Shown piece after piece: positions 24,648 through 33,200 of a DNA stretch of 42,634 nt. A program made the translations under genes and the position numbers. Below the pieces are notes generated by a model, which saw only the letters and a program-made list of their open reading frames with translations, was not told the origin of the DNA and searched no databases. The stretch's first letter is position 1, and each line of letters begins with the position of its first letter. This DNA is from Chitinophagaceae bacterium (GTDB taxonomy: Bacteria > Bacteroidota > Bacteroidia > Chitinophagales > Chitinophagaceae): contig JADGPW010000144.1 in the NCBI GenBank assembly GCA_017882265.1, forward strand, positions 1 to 42,634. Reading direction: 5' to 3'.

Positions 24648-25292
24648 ATGCCGAAAACAATTTATTGTATCAGCGGATTAGGCGCCGATGAAAAAATATT
24701 TACAAACCTTCAGGTAAGCGGGTATGAATTCAAATATATTCCCTGGCTGCAGCCGGCGCCAAAAGAAAACATCCGGGATTATGCCAAACGCATGGCTGCA
24801 CCTATTATACCGGAAGCTCCCATCCTGTTGGGCGTTTCCTTTGGTGGAATGATGGGTATTGAAATAGCTAAACAATTACCATTGCAGAAACTGATTATCG
24901 TCTCCAGTATTAAATCAACGGCAGAGTTACCGGGCTGGATGAAAGTTGCGGGCTCATTGAAACTGAATAAGATTTTTCCCATCCGTCCCTATAAACTCCT
25001 GGAAAAAATTGATAATAACCGCCTCGGGATCTCCAGCCCCGAAGAAAAAGAAATGGTAAGGGCCTACCGTAAAAAAGTGGACCCGGTCTATTTCCACTGG
25101 GCTATTCACGAGATACTGAACTGGAAGAACGACTGGCAACCGGAAAATCTCCTGCATATTCATGGTGATAAAGATAAAATTTTCCCCATTAAGAGGATTA
25201 ATCACACCTGTGTCATTAAGAATGGGACACATATGATGATCTACAACCGCGCGAAAGAGATTGGCAGGTATATTGAACAGGAATTGAGTTAG
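24648..25292 (+). CDS. Alpha/beta hydrolase
   Basis: This 214-residue cytoplasmic hydrolase has the catalytic triad in place. The nucleophile elbow is GVSFGGM with S64, the acid is likely D174 or D176 in HGDKDKIFP, and H195 lies in GTHMM. The first strand YCISGLGADEKIF carries the oxyanion-forming GLGAD. The lid region is short. This architecture is typical of small esterases or thioesterase-like enzymes. Substrate unknown. It has no signal peptide and no operon partner (gaps of about 258 and 235 nt on either side hold nothing I can support). Confidence 0.85.
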   Translation: MPKTIYCISGLGADEKIFTNLQVSGYEFKYIPWLQPAPKENIRDYAKRMAAPIIPEAPILLGVSFGGMMGIEIAKQLPLQKLIIVSSIKSTAELPGWMKVAGSLKLNKIFPIRPYKLLEKIDNNRLGISSPEEKEMVRAYRKKVDPVYFHWAIHEILNWKNDWQPENLLHIHGDKDKIFPIKRINHTCVIKNGTHMMIYNRAKEIGRYIEQELS

Positions 25293-25505
25293 TATTTCAT
25301 TGATTGTGATGAGGAATGAATAGGGATACTCCTCTCAAATATTTTGATGGACAAAAATTACTCCTTTCATTCCCTGGGTTCTCTGCAGGGGTTCTTCAAT
25401 CTATATTGGAATTACTATGAACAGCAAACATTCAAAGACCGGATTGATTAGAACTAATTTAATGTTAATATGATAATTCTCATACTTATTTCGATTTAGT
25501 CACGT

Positions 25506-25513
25506 TAGTTTTG
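25506..25513 (+). promoter_or_regulatory. -7 box of the thioredoxin-ApbE operon
   Basis: TAGTTTTG is a perfect TAnnTTTG match, 14 nt before the first ATG of the four-gene operon, giving a very short leader. A TTG at the -33 position is not obvious. Confidence 0.45.
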
Positions 25514-25527
25514 AAAAAATACACTGT

Positions 25528-25968
25528 ATGCGGTTTTTCTCGGTATTACTGACCGGCTTTTATTTGTTTTCTATTACAGGGTGGGAAACAGATTTCGAAA
25601 GTGCCAAAAAAAAGGCTGACACAGAGCATAAGTTTATACTCCTGAACTTTTCCGGCTCCGATTGGTGCGGACCCTGTATCCGGCTTCATGATGAAATATT
25701 CGGAAGCCCTTCCTTTAAAGATTTTGCAGATAAGAAGCTGGTGCTTGTCAACGCTGATTTCCCCCGGCTCAATAAGAATCAATTATCTAAGGACCAGCAA
25801 AAGAAAAATGAAAAACTGGCTGATAAATATAACCCGGAAGGCAGTTTTCCCCTCACATTATTATTGGATGCCCAGGGGAAAGTCATCAAGACCTGGGATG
25901 GATATCCCAACACCTCGCCCGAACAATTCACGGCGCAAATAAAAGAGCTGGTAAATGCCCGGAACTGA
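25528..25968 (+). CDS. Exported thioredoxin-like protein
   Basis: This 146-residue protein has a signal sequence (MRFFSVLLTGFYLFSITG) and a thioredoxin fold with SDWCGPC (C47, C50) and the cis-proline region FPLTLLLDAQGKVIK. It probably acts as a periplasmic or surface disulfide reductant or isomerase. It is the first gene of an operon with an ApbE flavin transferase, a DUF4266 lipoprotein and a DUF3570 protein. It overlaps the next gene by 14 nt, a sign of translational coupling. The WCGPC-containing domain covers almost the whole mature protein. Confidence 0.9.
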   Translation: MRFFSVLLTGFYLFSITGWETDFESAKKKADTEHKFILLNFSGSDWCGPCIRLHDEIFGSPSFKDFADKKLVLVNADFPRLNKNQLSKDQQKKNEKLADKYNPEGSFPLTLLLDAQGKVIKTWDGYPNTSPEQFTAQIKELVNARN

Positions 25969-26908
25969 AATATTGACCATAATACCAACTCTATACAAGA
26001 AAGGGCTAAAACTTATGGGTAACCACTTTGAGATCACGGTGGTGGCCAATAATAAAAAGGAAGGATTTGAAAGAATCGATGATGCCGTAGCTGAGATCAG
26101 CCGGATCGAGAAACTCCTGACCACATTCAATGAGGGCAGCCAGACCAGCCTGATTAACCGAAACGCCGGGATACAACCGGTAAAAGTTGACCAGGAAGTT
26201 TTTGATATTATTCAACGGTCAAAAAGGATTTCTGATATCACTCAGGGGGCCTTTGATATAACTTATGGTTCGGTCGATAAGAAACTTTGGAATTTTGATA
26301 GCACCATGACGGCCCTGCCCGATGCGGAAACAGCCAGGCAATCTGTTCACCTGATCAATTATAAGAATGTGATCCTTGACGAAAAAAAAAGAACAGTATT
26401 TTTAAAAAATAAGGGCATGAGAATTGGTTTTGGGGGAATTGGCAAAGGCTATGCGGCGGAAAGAGCGAAGGATGTTCTTCAGCAAAAAGGGATCAGCAGC
26501 GGTATTGTAAATGCTTCAGGCGATCTGACAGCCTGGGGACTTCAACCCAATGGGAAAGAATGGACGATTGGAATTGCTGACCCCCATTCGGCTCATCATC
26601 CCTTTTCTTACCTGAACATCACCAATATGGCAATTGCCACCTCCGGCAATTATGAAAAATTCGTCATCATCAATGGGAAAAAATATTCGCATACGATCGA
26701 TCCTAAAACCGGGTTGCCCGTTCGGGGAATTAAAAGCGTGACGATCATCAGCCCCCATGCGGAAATTGCTGACGCGATGGCCACCCCGGTAATGATCATG
26801 GGAATAAAAGTGGGATTGGATATGATCAACCAGGTAAAAGGCCTGGCCTGTATTATTATTGATGACAACGACAAAATCTACACATCAAAAAACATAAACC
26901 TGAAATGA
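25955..26908 (+). CDS. ApbE-family FAD:protein FMN transferase
   Basis: This 317-residue enzyme attaches FMN from FAD to Thr/Ser of target proteins. Family blocks are LMGNHFEITVVA (20-31), FDITYGSVDKKLW, GFGGIGKGYAAERA (158-171), NASGDLTAWG, SHTIDPKTGLPV (245-256), and the Mg-binding end ISPHAEIADAMATPVMI. No signal peptide or lipobox is visible in the first 20 residues, and no upstream in-frame start exists, which is unusual because most ApbE proteins act outside the cytoplasm. Either export is by a different route or the enzyme flavinylates its target before export. The start overlaps the thioredoxin gene and its stop overlaps the DUF4266 start by 4 nt. Confidence 0.9.
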   Translation: MPGTEILTIIPTLYKKGLKLMGNHFEITVVANNKKEGFERIDDAVAEISRIEKLLTTFNEGSQTSLINRNAGIQPVKVDQEVFDIIQRSKRISDITQGAFDITYGSVDKKLWNFDSTMTALPDAETARQSVHLINYKNVILDEKKRTVFLKNKGMRIGFGGIGKGYAAERAKDVLQQKGISSGIVNASGDLTAWGLQPNGKEWTIGIADPHSAHHPFSYLNITNMAIATSGNYEKFVIINGKKYSHTIDPKTGLPVRGIKSVTIISPHAEIADAMATPVMIMGIKVGLDMINQVKGLACIIIDDNDKIYTSKNINLK

Positions 26909-27141
26909 GAAACACAAACAAATGGAGATGGCTGGGATGGATAGTAACAGTGACTGTCATTACCGGATCTTTCACTTCCTGTACTACCGTAAAGGAATAC
27001 CAGAAAAACAAATTGAACGATGGGGAGATGATCCTGGGCGCCCGGAAAATTGAAAAAGGTGAAAACAGTTTTCAAACCTACCGGGAAGGCGCGTCCGGCG
27101 CCAATGGAGGAAAAACCGGCGGGGGCTGCGGCTGTAATTAA
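26905..27141 (+). CDS. DUF4266 lipoprotein
   Basis: This 78-residue lipoprotein has lipobox GSFTSC with the anchor Cys at 26. The mature peptide is TTVKEYQKNKLNDGEMILGA then RKIEKGENSFQTYREGASGA and NGGKTGGGCGCN. It matches DUF4266, which carries the NKLND motif and the Gly-rich end with a CxC pair. It starts 4 nt inside the ApbE gene (ATGA overlap). The conserved C-terminal cysteines could be a substrate for the thioredoxin, and the SGAN-GGKT stretch loosely recalls flavinylation motifs, although that is inference. No function is known. Confidence 0.85.
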   Translation: MRNTNKWRWLGWIVTVTVITGSFTSCTTVKEYQKNKLNDGEMILGARKIEKGENSFQTYREGASGANGGKTGGGCGCN

Positions 27142-27165
27142 TCTATTTATTCCAAAATCATTTTA

Positions 27166-28386
27166 ATGAAAAAAATCTGCTTATCAGTCGTAGGACTATT
27201 TTTGATATTATTCTCCTCCTTTGCTCAATCGTCGTCAAATGATTCTTCGGCCTATAAAAGCCGGAAACTAACTTTTGAAGAAGCCAATCTCGTCTCCAGT
27301 TATTACAGGCAGGATGGAAATAATTCGGCGGTTACCGGTGGTATCGGCACGGAGAAGCTTACCGATATTGCCAATGTAATAGATGTTACGTTTAATAAAT
27401 GGGATCGTCAAAACCGTAAACATAGTTTTGATGTGGAAATAGGCATTGATCATTACACATCGGCTTCTTCTGACAGAATTGATCCCCGGCATCTTTCATC
27501 TCCTTCATCCCGGGATACCAGGGAATATCCCTCTGTGAACTGGTCTGTTGAAAACGGGAAGAAAGGATCCACTTTCGGTGCTGGTCTTTCTTTTTCCAAT
27601 GAGTTTGATTATGTTTCCACTGGAGCCAATGTGATGTTTGCACAAAAGACAAAGAACAGGAATGGCGAATTCACTGCAAAAGCACAGGCCTTCCTCGACC
27701 GGGTATACCTGATCCTTCCGGTAGAATTACAACCCGGTTATCCCAATATCAGGGGACATGATGGGGAAAGGAGTAAAGGCGATTTTTCTTCCTCGCCCCG
27801 GAATTCATTTAGCGGTTCATTGTCATGGTCACAGGTTATAAATAAAAGGTTGCAACTGGAATTCTTACTGGACATGATCTACCAGACTGGTTACCTGGGT
27901 CTTCCTTTTCACCGGGTATATTTTGCCGATAACACACTGCACGTGGAAAATCTGCCGGATACCCGGTTAAAGATCCCCGTGGGTTTCAGGGCCAATTATT
28001 TCCTCGGCGATAAATTCATTATCCGGACTTATTATCGGTATTACCATGATAGCTGGGGGCTGAGTGCGCATACCGTTAATTTGGAAACATCCTATAAGAT
28101 CAATCCATTTTTATCAGTCACTCCATTTTTCCGGTATAACACCCAATCTGCTATTGATTATTTTGCCCCTTATAAAATGCACACCGCGGCGGACCAGTAT
28201 TATACAAGCAATTACGACCTGTCAAAGTTCAGCAGTAATTTTTATGGAGCAGGTTTTCGAATAGCACCGCCAAAAGGGGTTTTTGGAATGCAGCATGTGA
28301 GTATGATGGAATTAAGATACGGGCACTATACCAGGACCAATGGTATGAAATCTGATATTATTTCACTGAATTTGAAGTTTAAGTAG
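27166..28386 (+). CDS. DUF3570 outer-membrane-type protein
   Basis: This 406-residue protein has a signal peptide (MKKICLSVVGLFLILFSSFA). A beta-rich mature sequence follows with long strands separated by short loops, consistent with a porin-like barrel. It matches DUF3570, a family found with DUF4266 lipoproteins. Early in the mature part are KLTFEEANLVSSYYRQDGN and KHSFDVEIGIDHYTSASSD. The last strand ends SLNLKFK, a typical barrel terminus. It closes the four-gene operon 25 nt after DUF4266. Possible role: outer-membrane partner for the exported redox/flavin proteins. Confidence 0.85.
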   Translation: MKKICLSVVGLFLILFSSFAQSSSNDSSAYKSRKLTFEEANLVSSYYRQDGNNSAVTGGIGTEKLTDIANVIDVTFNKWDRQNRKHSFDVEIGIDHYTSASSDRIDPRHLSSPSSRDTREYPSVNWSVENGKKGSTFGAGLSFSNEFDYVSTGANVMFAQKTKNRNGEFTAKAQAFLDRVYLILPVELQPGYPNIRGHDGERSKGDFSSSPRNSFSGSLSWSQVINKRLQLEFLLDMIYQTGYLGLPFHRVYFADNTLHVENLPDTRLKIPVGFRANYFLGDKFIIRTYYRYYHDSWGLSAHTVNLETSYKINPFLSVTPFFRYNTQSAIDYFAPYKMHTAADQYYTSNYDLSKFSSNFYGAGFRIAPPKGVFGMQHVSMMELRYGHYTRTNGMKSDIISLNLKFK

Positions 28387-28399
28387 TTCGTTTGAGAGA

Positions 28400-28543
28400 A
28401 TAACCGCAGAGACACAGAGGCGCAGAGACGCAGAGAGTGATAAGCAATAGACAATTTGTAATAGGCAATGGTCCAGTTGTTATTCTCTTTTGTCTATTGC
28501 TAATTGTCTATTGTCCTCAGCGTCTCCGCGCCTCCGCGGTTAT
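28400..28543. repeat. CGCAGAG...AATAGACAA element, copy 1
   Basis: The outer arms are ATAACCGCAGAGACACAGAG and CAGCGTCTCCGCGCCTCCGC..., complementary with mismatches. Inner arms of AATAGACAA and TTGTCTATTG flank the loop. It lies between DUF3570 and queA. Two relatives follow at 34073-34206 and 42400-42521. Confidence 0.85.
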
Positions 28544-28593
28544 AATTGGTCTATCTTAATGAAATCCCGAACAGTCCATTGAATTCTATAAAT

Positions 28594-28624
28594 GAAAAAT
28601 GCCCCTGAATCCGGGGCATTTTTA
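28594..28624 (-). terminator. queA terminator
   Basis: AAAAATGCCCC and GGGGCATTTTT form a perfect stem around a short TGAATCC loop. It lies 20 nt past the queA stop codon and has T runs in both directions, so it may also stop the DUF3570 transcript. Confidence 0.85.
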
Positions 28625-28643
28625 AAAAATATAATAGATCAGT

Positions 28644-29693
28644 TTAAATGATCAGCAATGCATCGCCATAACTAAAGAACCTGTACTTGTCTTTAATGGC
28701 TTTCTTATAGGCTTCCATCGTCAGTTCATAACCGGCAAAGGCACAGGTCATGATCAGCAAACTAGTTTTGGGCAGGTGAAAATTAGTGACCAGTGAATCC
28801 GCGATATTGAAATCATAAGGCGGGTGAATAAAAGTATTGGTCCAGCCTTCGGACGGTTTTAATAATTTCTGCGCAGTAAAAGATGATTCCATGGCCCGCA
28901 TGGTAGTAGTGCCGATGGAACAGATCCTATGGCCGTATTCCTTGGCGCGGTTCACGATCTTGCAGGCGGTGTCATCAATATGGTAGTATTCGGCATCCAT
29001 TTTATGTTTACTCAGGTCCTCCACTTCAATCGGGCGGAATGTACCGAGACCGGTATGCAAGGTCACTTCCGCAAAACGGATCCCTTTTATTTCCAGGCGC
29101 TTGATCAGTTCACGGCTAAAGTGTAAGCCTGCAGTGGGAGCTGCTACTGCGCCTTCATGTTTTGCATAAACAGTCTGGTAACGCTCCTTATCCTCTTCAT
29201 CAGGTTTGCGTTTAATGTATTTGGGCAAGGGCGTTTCCCCTAATCTTTCCAGGACAGCGCGGAATTCCTCTTCACTACCTTCCCATAAAAAACGGATGGT
29301 ACGGCCACGACTCGTTGTATTATCAATTACTTCAGCCACCAGGTCTTCCTGTTCGCCGAAATATAATTTATTACCTACCCTGATCTTTCTCGCGGGATCA
29401 ACGATCACATCCCAGAGACGGTTCGGTTTATTCAGTTCGCGCAACAGGAATACTTCAATTTTGGCCCCCGTCTTTTCCTTGCGCCCATACATGCGGGCGG
29501 GAAAAACTTTGGTATTATTCACAACGAACACATCTTTGTCATCGAAATACTCCATGATATCACGGAAATATTTATTCTCAATTTCACCCGTGTGGCGGTG
29601 TACTACCATCATGCGGGCATCTTCACGTCTTTTAGCAGGATTTTGGGCAATAAGATTTAGAGGGAGGTCGAAACGGAATTGTGAAAGCTTCAT
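28644..29693 (-). CDS. queA: S-adenosylmethionine:tRNA ribosyltransferase-isomerase
   Basis: This 349-residue QueA transfers and isomerises the ribosyl moiety of SAM onto preQ1-modified G34 of tRNA to make epoxyqueuosine. It begins [20 protein letters not shown], as in the family. The conserved blocks [35 protein letters not shown] and [12 protein letters not shown] are present (each in order, near residues 58, 189 and 218), as is the end block [19 protein letters not shown]. Full-length and intact. Confidence 0.97.
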   Translation of the reverse strand: MKLSQFRFDLPLNLIAQNPAKRREDARMMVVHRHTGEIENKYFRDIMEYFDDKDVFVVNNTKVFPARMYGRKEKTGAKIEVFLLRELNKPNRLWDVIVDPARKIRVGNKLYFGEQEDLVAEVIDNTTSRGRTIRFLWEGSEEEFRAVLERLGETPLPKYIKRKPDEEDKERYQTVYAKHEGAVAAPTAGLHFSRELIKRLEIKGIRFAEVTLHTGLGTFRPIEVEDLSKHKMDAEYYHIDDTACKIVNRAKEYGHRICSIGTTTMRAMESSFTAQKLLKPSEGWTNTFIHPPYDFNIADSLVTNFHLPKTSLLIMTCAFAGYELTMEAYKKAIKDKYRFFSYGDALLII

Positions 29694-29813
29694 GAGTAAA
29701 GGGGTTTATGTAATAGTCTGATGACACAAACCAGGCAGGATGCCAGGAAGAGGTGAGTCAAATCCGGCCTTACGGCGCCGGGTTTGGTCAAGAACGACTT
29801 CGTTTTAAGCGGG

Positions 29814-29821
29814 CAAAGGTA
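29814..29821 (-). promoter_or_regulatory. Possible queA -7 box
   Basis: The minus strand reads TACCTTTG, a perfect TAnnTTTG, about 120 nt upstream of queA. The -33 region is T-rich without a clean TTG. The long leader makes it a moderate candidate. Confidence 0.4.
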
Positions 29822-29906
29822 TACTATTTATGACTAAAATCGCGTTTAATTATTCACAGCTTATACCTTGCCTGTCAATAGGTAGTGTTTAAGCTGGAGT
29901 TTGTAA

Positions 29907-30043
29907 CCCGCATTTTGCGGGACTGGGTACGCAGAATTTTGATAATCAAAGAATTTTCCCTGCCTGCCGGCCTTGCTTCGTCAAAGTTACACGAAGACGA
30001 AAAGCTGGCAGGTCTTTAATCTCTGGGCGAACCCTTTTCAAAC
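29907..30043. repeat. CCCGCATTTTGCGGG hairpin and dispersed module, copy 2
   Basis: CCCGCATTTTGCGGG at 29907-29921 is a perfect small hairpin. From 29938 the second copy of the GATAATCAAAG module begins: TTTTGATAATCAAAG, TTTTCCCTGCCTGCC, a central segment with CTTCGTC..GACGAAG, then GGCAGGTCTTTAATCTCTG and CTTTTCAAAC to 30043. The whole gap from queA to the next gene (532 nt) holds no gene I can support. Confidence 0.72.
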
Positions 30044-30125
30044 AAAGAAATTCTCGGACCACTGAGCAAAGCCAAGCTATTGGTTCTCAAAATAATTTTA
30101 TGCTTTTTATAGCGATATAGCATCT

Positions 30126-30133
30126 TACTTTTG
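30126..30133 (+). promoter_or_regulatory. Possible -7 box of the TraB/GumN-domain gene
   Basis: TACTTTTG is a perfect TAnnTTTG 92 nt before the chosen start at 30226. The stretch between carries a CTGAGCTTGTCGAAGAGTCG-type repeat near 30173-30192, so the leader is repeat-derived. Confidence 0.4.
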
Positions 30134-30225
30134 TTATCAATAAAACCCTCCCGTTCATCCCACGGCTCTGAGCTCTGAGCTTGTCGAAGAGTCGAAGAGT
30201 GGAAATGATCGGGATACCAACCTTT

Positions 30226-33200
30226 ATGAAGCGATCCCTTGTATTTCTTTTTGCAGGCTTATCCTTTATCTCAGCACAGGCACAGCCTGCGATCAAGGAC
30301 AAAAAATACCCCAGCCTGTTATGGGAAATTACCGGTAACGGGTTAAAGAAACCTTCTTACCTCATCGGTACCATGCATGTGAGCAGCAAGCTGGCATTTC
30401 ATCTGCCCGATTCTTTTTATATCGCATTAAGGAATGCGCAGATGGTGGCCCTGGAAACAAACCCGGAAACCTGGCAGGAAGATATGAGCAAATATGATCT
30501 CAGCAATAATGATTACAGCTCCAGTAGTCTTTATAGCGCTTATGCGTCCATGCCCAACGATTACCTGACCATAAATACCCTCAAATTCTTTAAGTACGAT
30601 AATAAGATCCAGCGATCCCTTTATAGTAACCCGTCTACTATTAATAATTTATTGTACCGCAGTTATGGAAATGAGACCAGTGATTTTGAAGAAGACACTT
30701 ACCTGGACATGTACATTTACCAATGTGGTAAAAAATGGGGCAAGCAGGTAGCCGGTGTGGAAAATTATGGCGAAAGCATGAAACTGATGGCGGAAGCCTA
30801 CAAAGATGAGGCTAAGGATAAGACCAAAAAAGAAAGAAGCTCCGGTGATGGTAATGATGAATATTCATCCGACAAACTCCAGGAAGCTTATCGTAGCGGG
30901 AACCTTGACCTGCTGGATTCTATCAATAAATTCAACAGCGTCTCCGATGCCTTTGATGAAAAATTCCTGTATAAAAGAAACGAGATCCAGGCGCACTCGA
31001 TGGACTCTATCATACGCTCAGGATCGATCTTATTTGTTGGTGTTGGTGCCGCCCATTTACCTGGCACCCGTGGCGTGATTGAATTGCTCCGCAAAAAAGG
31101 ATACAAACTGCGCCCGGTCAAAATGGGAGAACGGGATAATAAGGATAAGGACCTGTTAGAAAAGATGAGGGTGCCGGTCACGTTCAGAACGGAAACAGCC
31201 AATGATGGGATGTTTAAAGTGGACATTCCCGGAAAATTCTACAAGTTTGGGGATGATGCCGCCCTTGACCAAAAACAATACGCTGACATGGCTAATGGCA
31301 GTTATTACATGGTGACCCGCATCATGACCAACGCCTGGATGTGGACAAATTCGACTGAGGATGTATATAAAACTATAGATAGCCTGCTGTATGAGAATAT
31401 ACCGGGAAAAATAGTTTCCAAAACAGCCATCAGCAAAAACGGTTATAAGGGTTTTGATATCACTAACCGTACCCGGCGGGGCGACCTGCAACGGTATAAT
31501 ATCTTTATTACTCCTTTTGAGATCATTTTTTTTAAAATGAGCGGGAACGGGGATTATGTAAAAGAAGGCGACGAAGCCAGACGTTTTTTTGGAAGTATAC
31601 AATTAAAAGAATATAATAATGCTACAGATCCCGCCAATGCGGAATGGAAAAAATATTCTCCTTCCTGGGGTGGGTTTTCGGTGGACCTTCCCCATGAGCC
31701 GTATATCGGCAATGACGGCTCCTGGATTTTCGATGCCGAAGACAGATCAGCCGGTACGCAGTATCGCATTGTGAGATCGGATATTCACAACTACCATTTT
31801 GTGGAAGAGGACAGGTTTGACCTTGGTCTGATGAACGAAAGTTTTATGGCCTCTGCGTTTATTGACACACAACTCGCCAGCCGGCCAATCAGCTTACATG
31901 GGTACCCGGCCCTGGAAGGCAAATACAGGGACAAAAAAGGATTTATTTACCTGGCCCGGTTTATCATACAGGGACCACATTATTATACTTTGATAGCCCA
32001 TGGCAAACAGGAGACGGCCGCCATGCATAATTTCCTGAACTCTTTCGAGATTAAACCATTTGAGTATAACGCAGCCAGGCCCGAAAAAGATACTTCACTT
32101 TATTTCGCAGTGACCACACCGGTATACCCTATAGAGAAAAAGATAAAACTGAATATACCCGGGTCCAATTTATTAGAAACCGATGAAGAGGATGCCGATC
32201 AATCTGAGGATGACCAGCTGGATGCGGGCGCTTACCGTAATAAAACGATCAGCAACGATACCACGGGTGAAAAAATATTTATAGCTTTTTTCCGTTCCTC
32301 CCGTTACCGTTATGTGAAAGACAGCCTGACCCTTCAAAAAGACAATGAAAATACGATCTTGGGAGATACGACCTGGATCATCAGGACCCGGAAAAAATCA
32401 GAATTACCCGGTCATATGAAAGTAGAGGAGATGGTGATCACGGATACCGGTAGCAGCCGGGCCCTCTGGACAAAAACCTTCTATAAAGATGGAATTGGTT
32501 TTTCGTTGGTCACAGAAATGGATACAATTACAGCGCCTAGTGGGTTTATAAAAAAATTCTATGAGACCTTTACCCCGGCTGACACCCTGAAAGGGATTAA
32601 TCCTTTCACCAAAAAATCAAATCTCTTCTTCGCGGATTTTACAGGGCGCGACAGCGTGCTTCACCAGCGGGCGGTCAAACATATTGAGGATATTGATATG
32701 GATTCCTCCGATCTCCCCCAATTAAAAAAAGTCATTGCCGGGTTGAACTGGAATGAGAAAAAATACCTGGAAACAAAAAAATCACTGATCGGTAAATTTG
32801 GGGATATTAAAACCAATGCCTCGGCGAATTACCTGAAGGAATTGTATTATGCACTGGACGATACTGTACAATTGCAATATACCGTGTTGGAAAACCTGCT
32901 CCAACAGAAAACATTATATGCCTATGACCTGTTCCGGGATATTGTAAGCCTGGAACCACCCGTCATTGATGCGGATGCCGGTGGTAACACGGTATACAGT
33001 TCGCTCCGTCTTCCTGATCTTTACCGGAGAATATACAGTAGTGAAAACGGGAATTTTTTAGATGAGTTATCGGATTCATTGCAGCTGGCACGAAGCATCC
33101 TGCCCGACCTGCTGCCCCTGCTGAACCTGGAAGATTATAAAACCAGTATCATGAAACTGCTGGGAAAATTGGTTGAAAATAACCTGGTGAAGCCGAAGGA

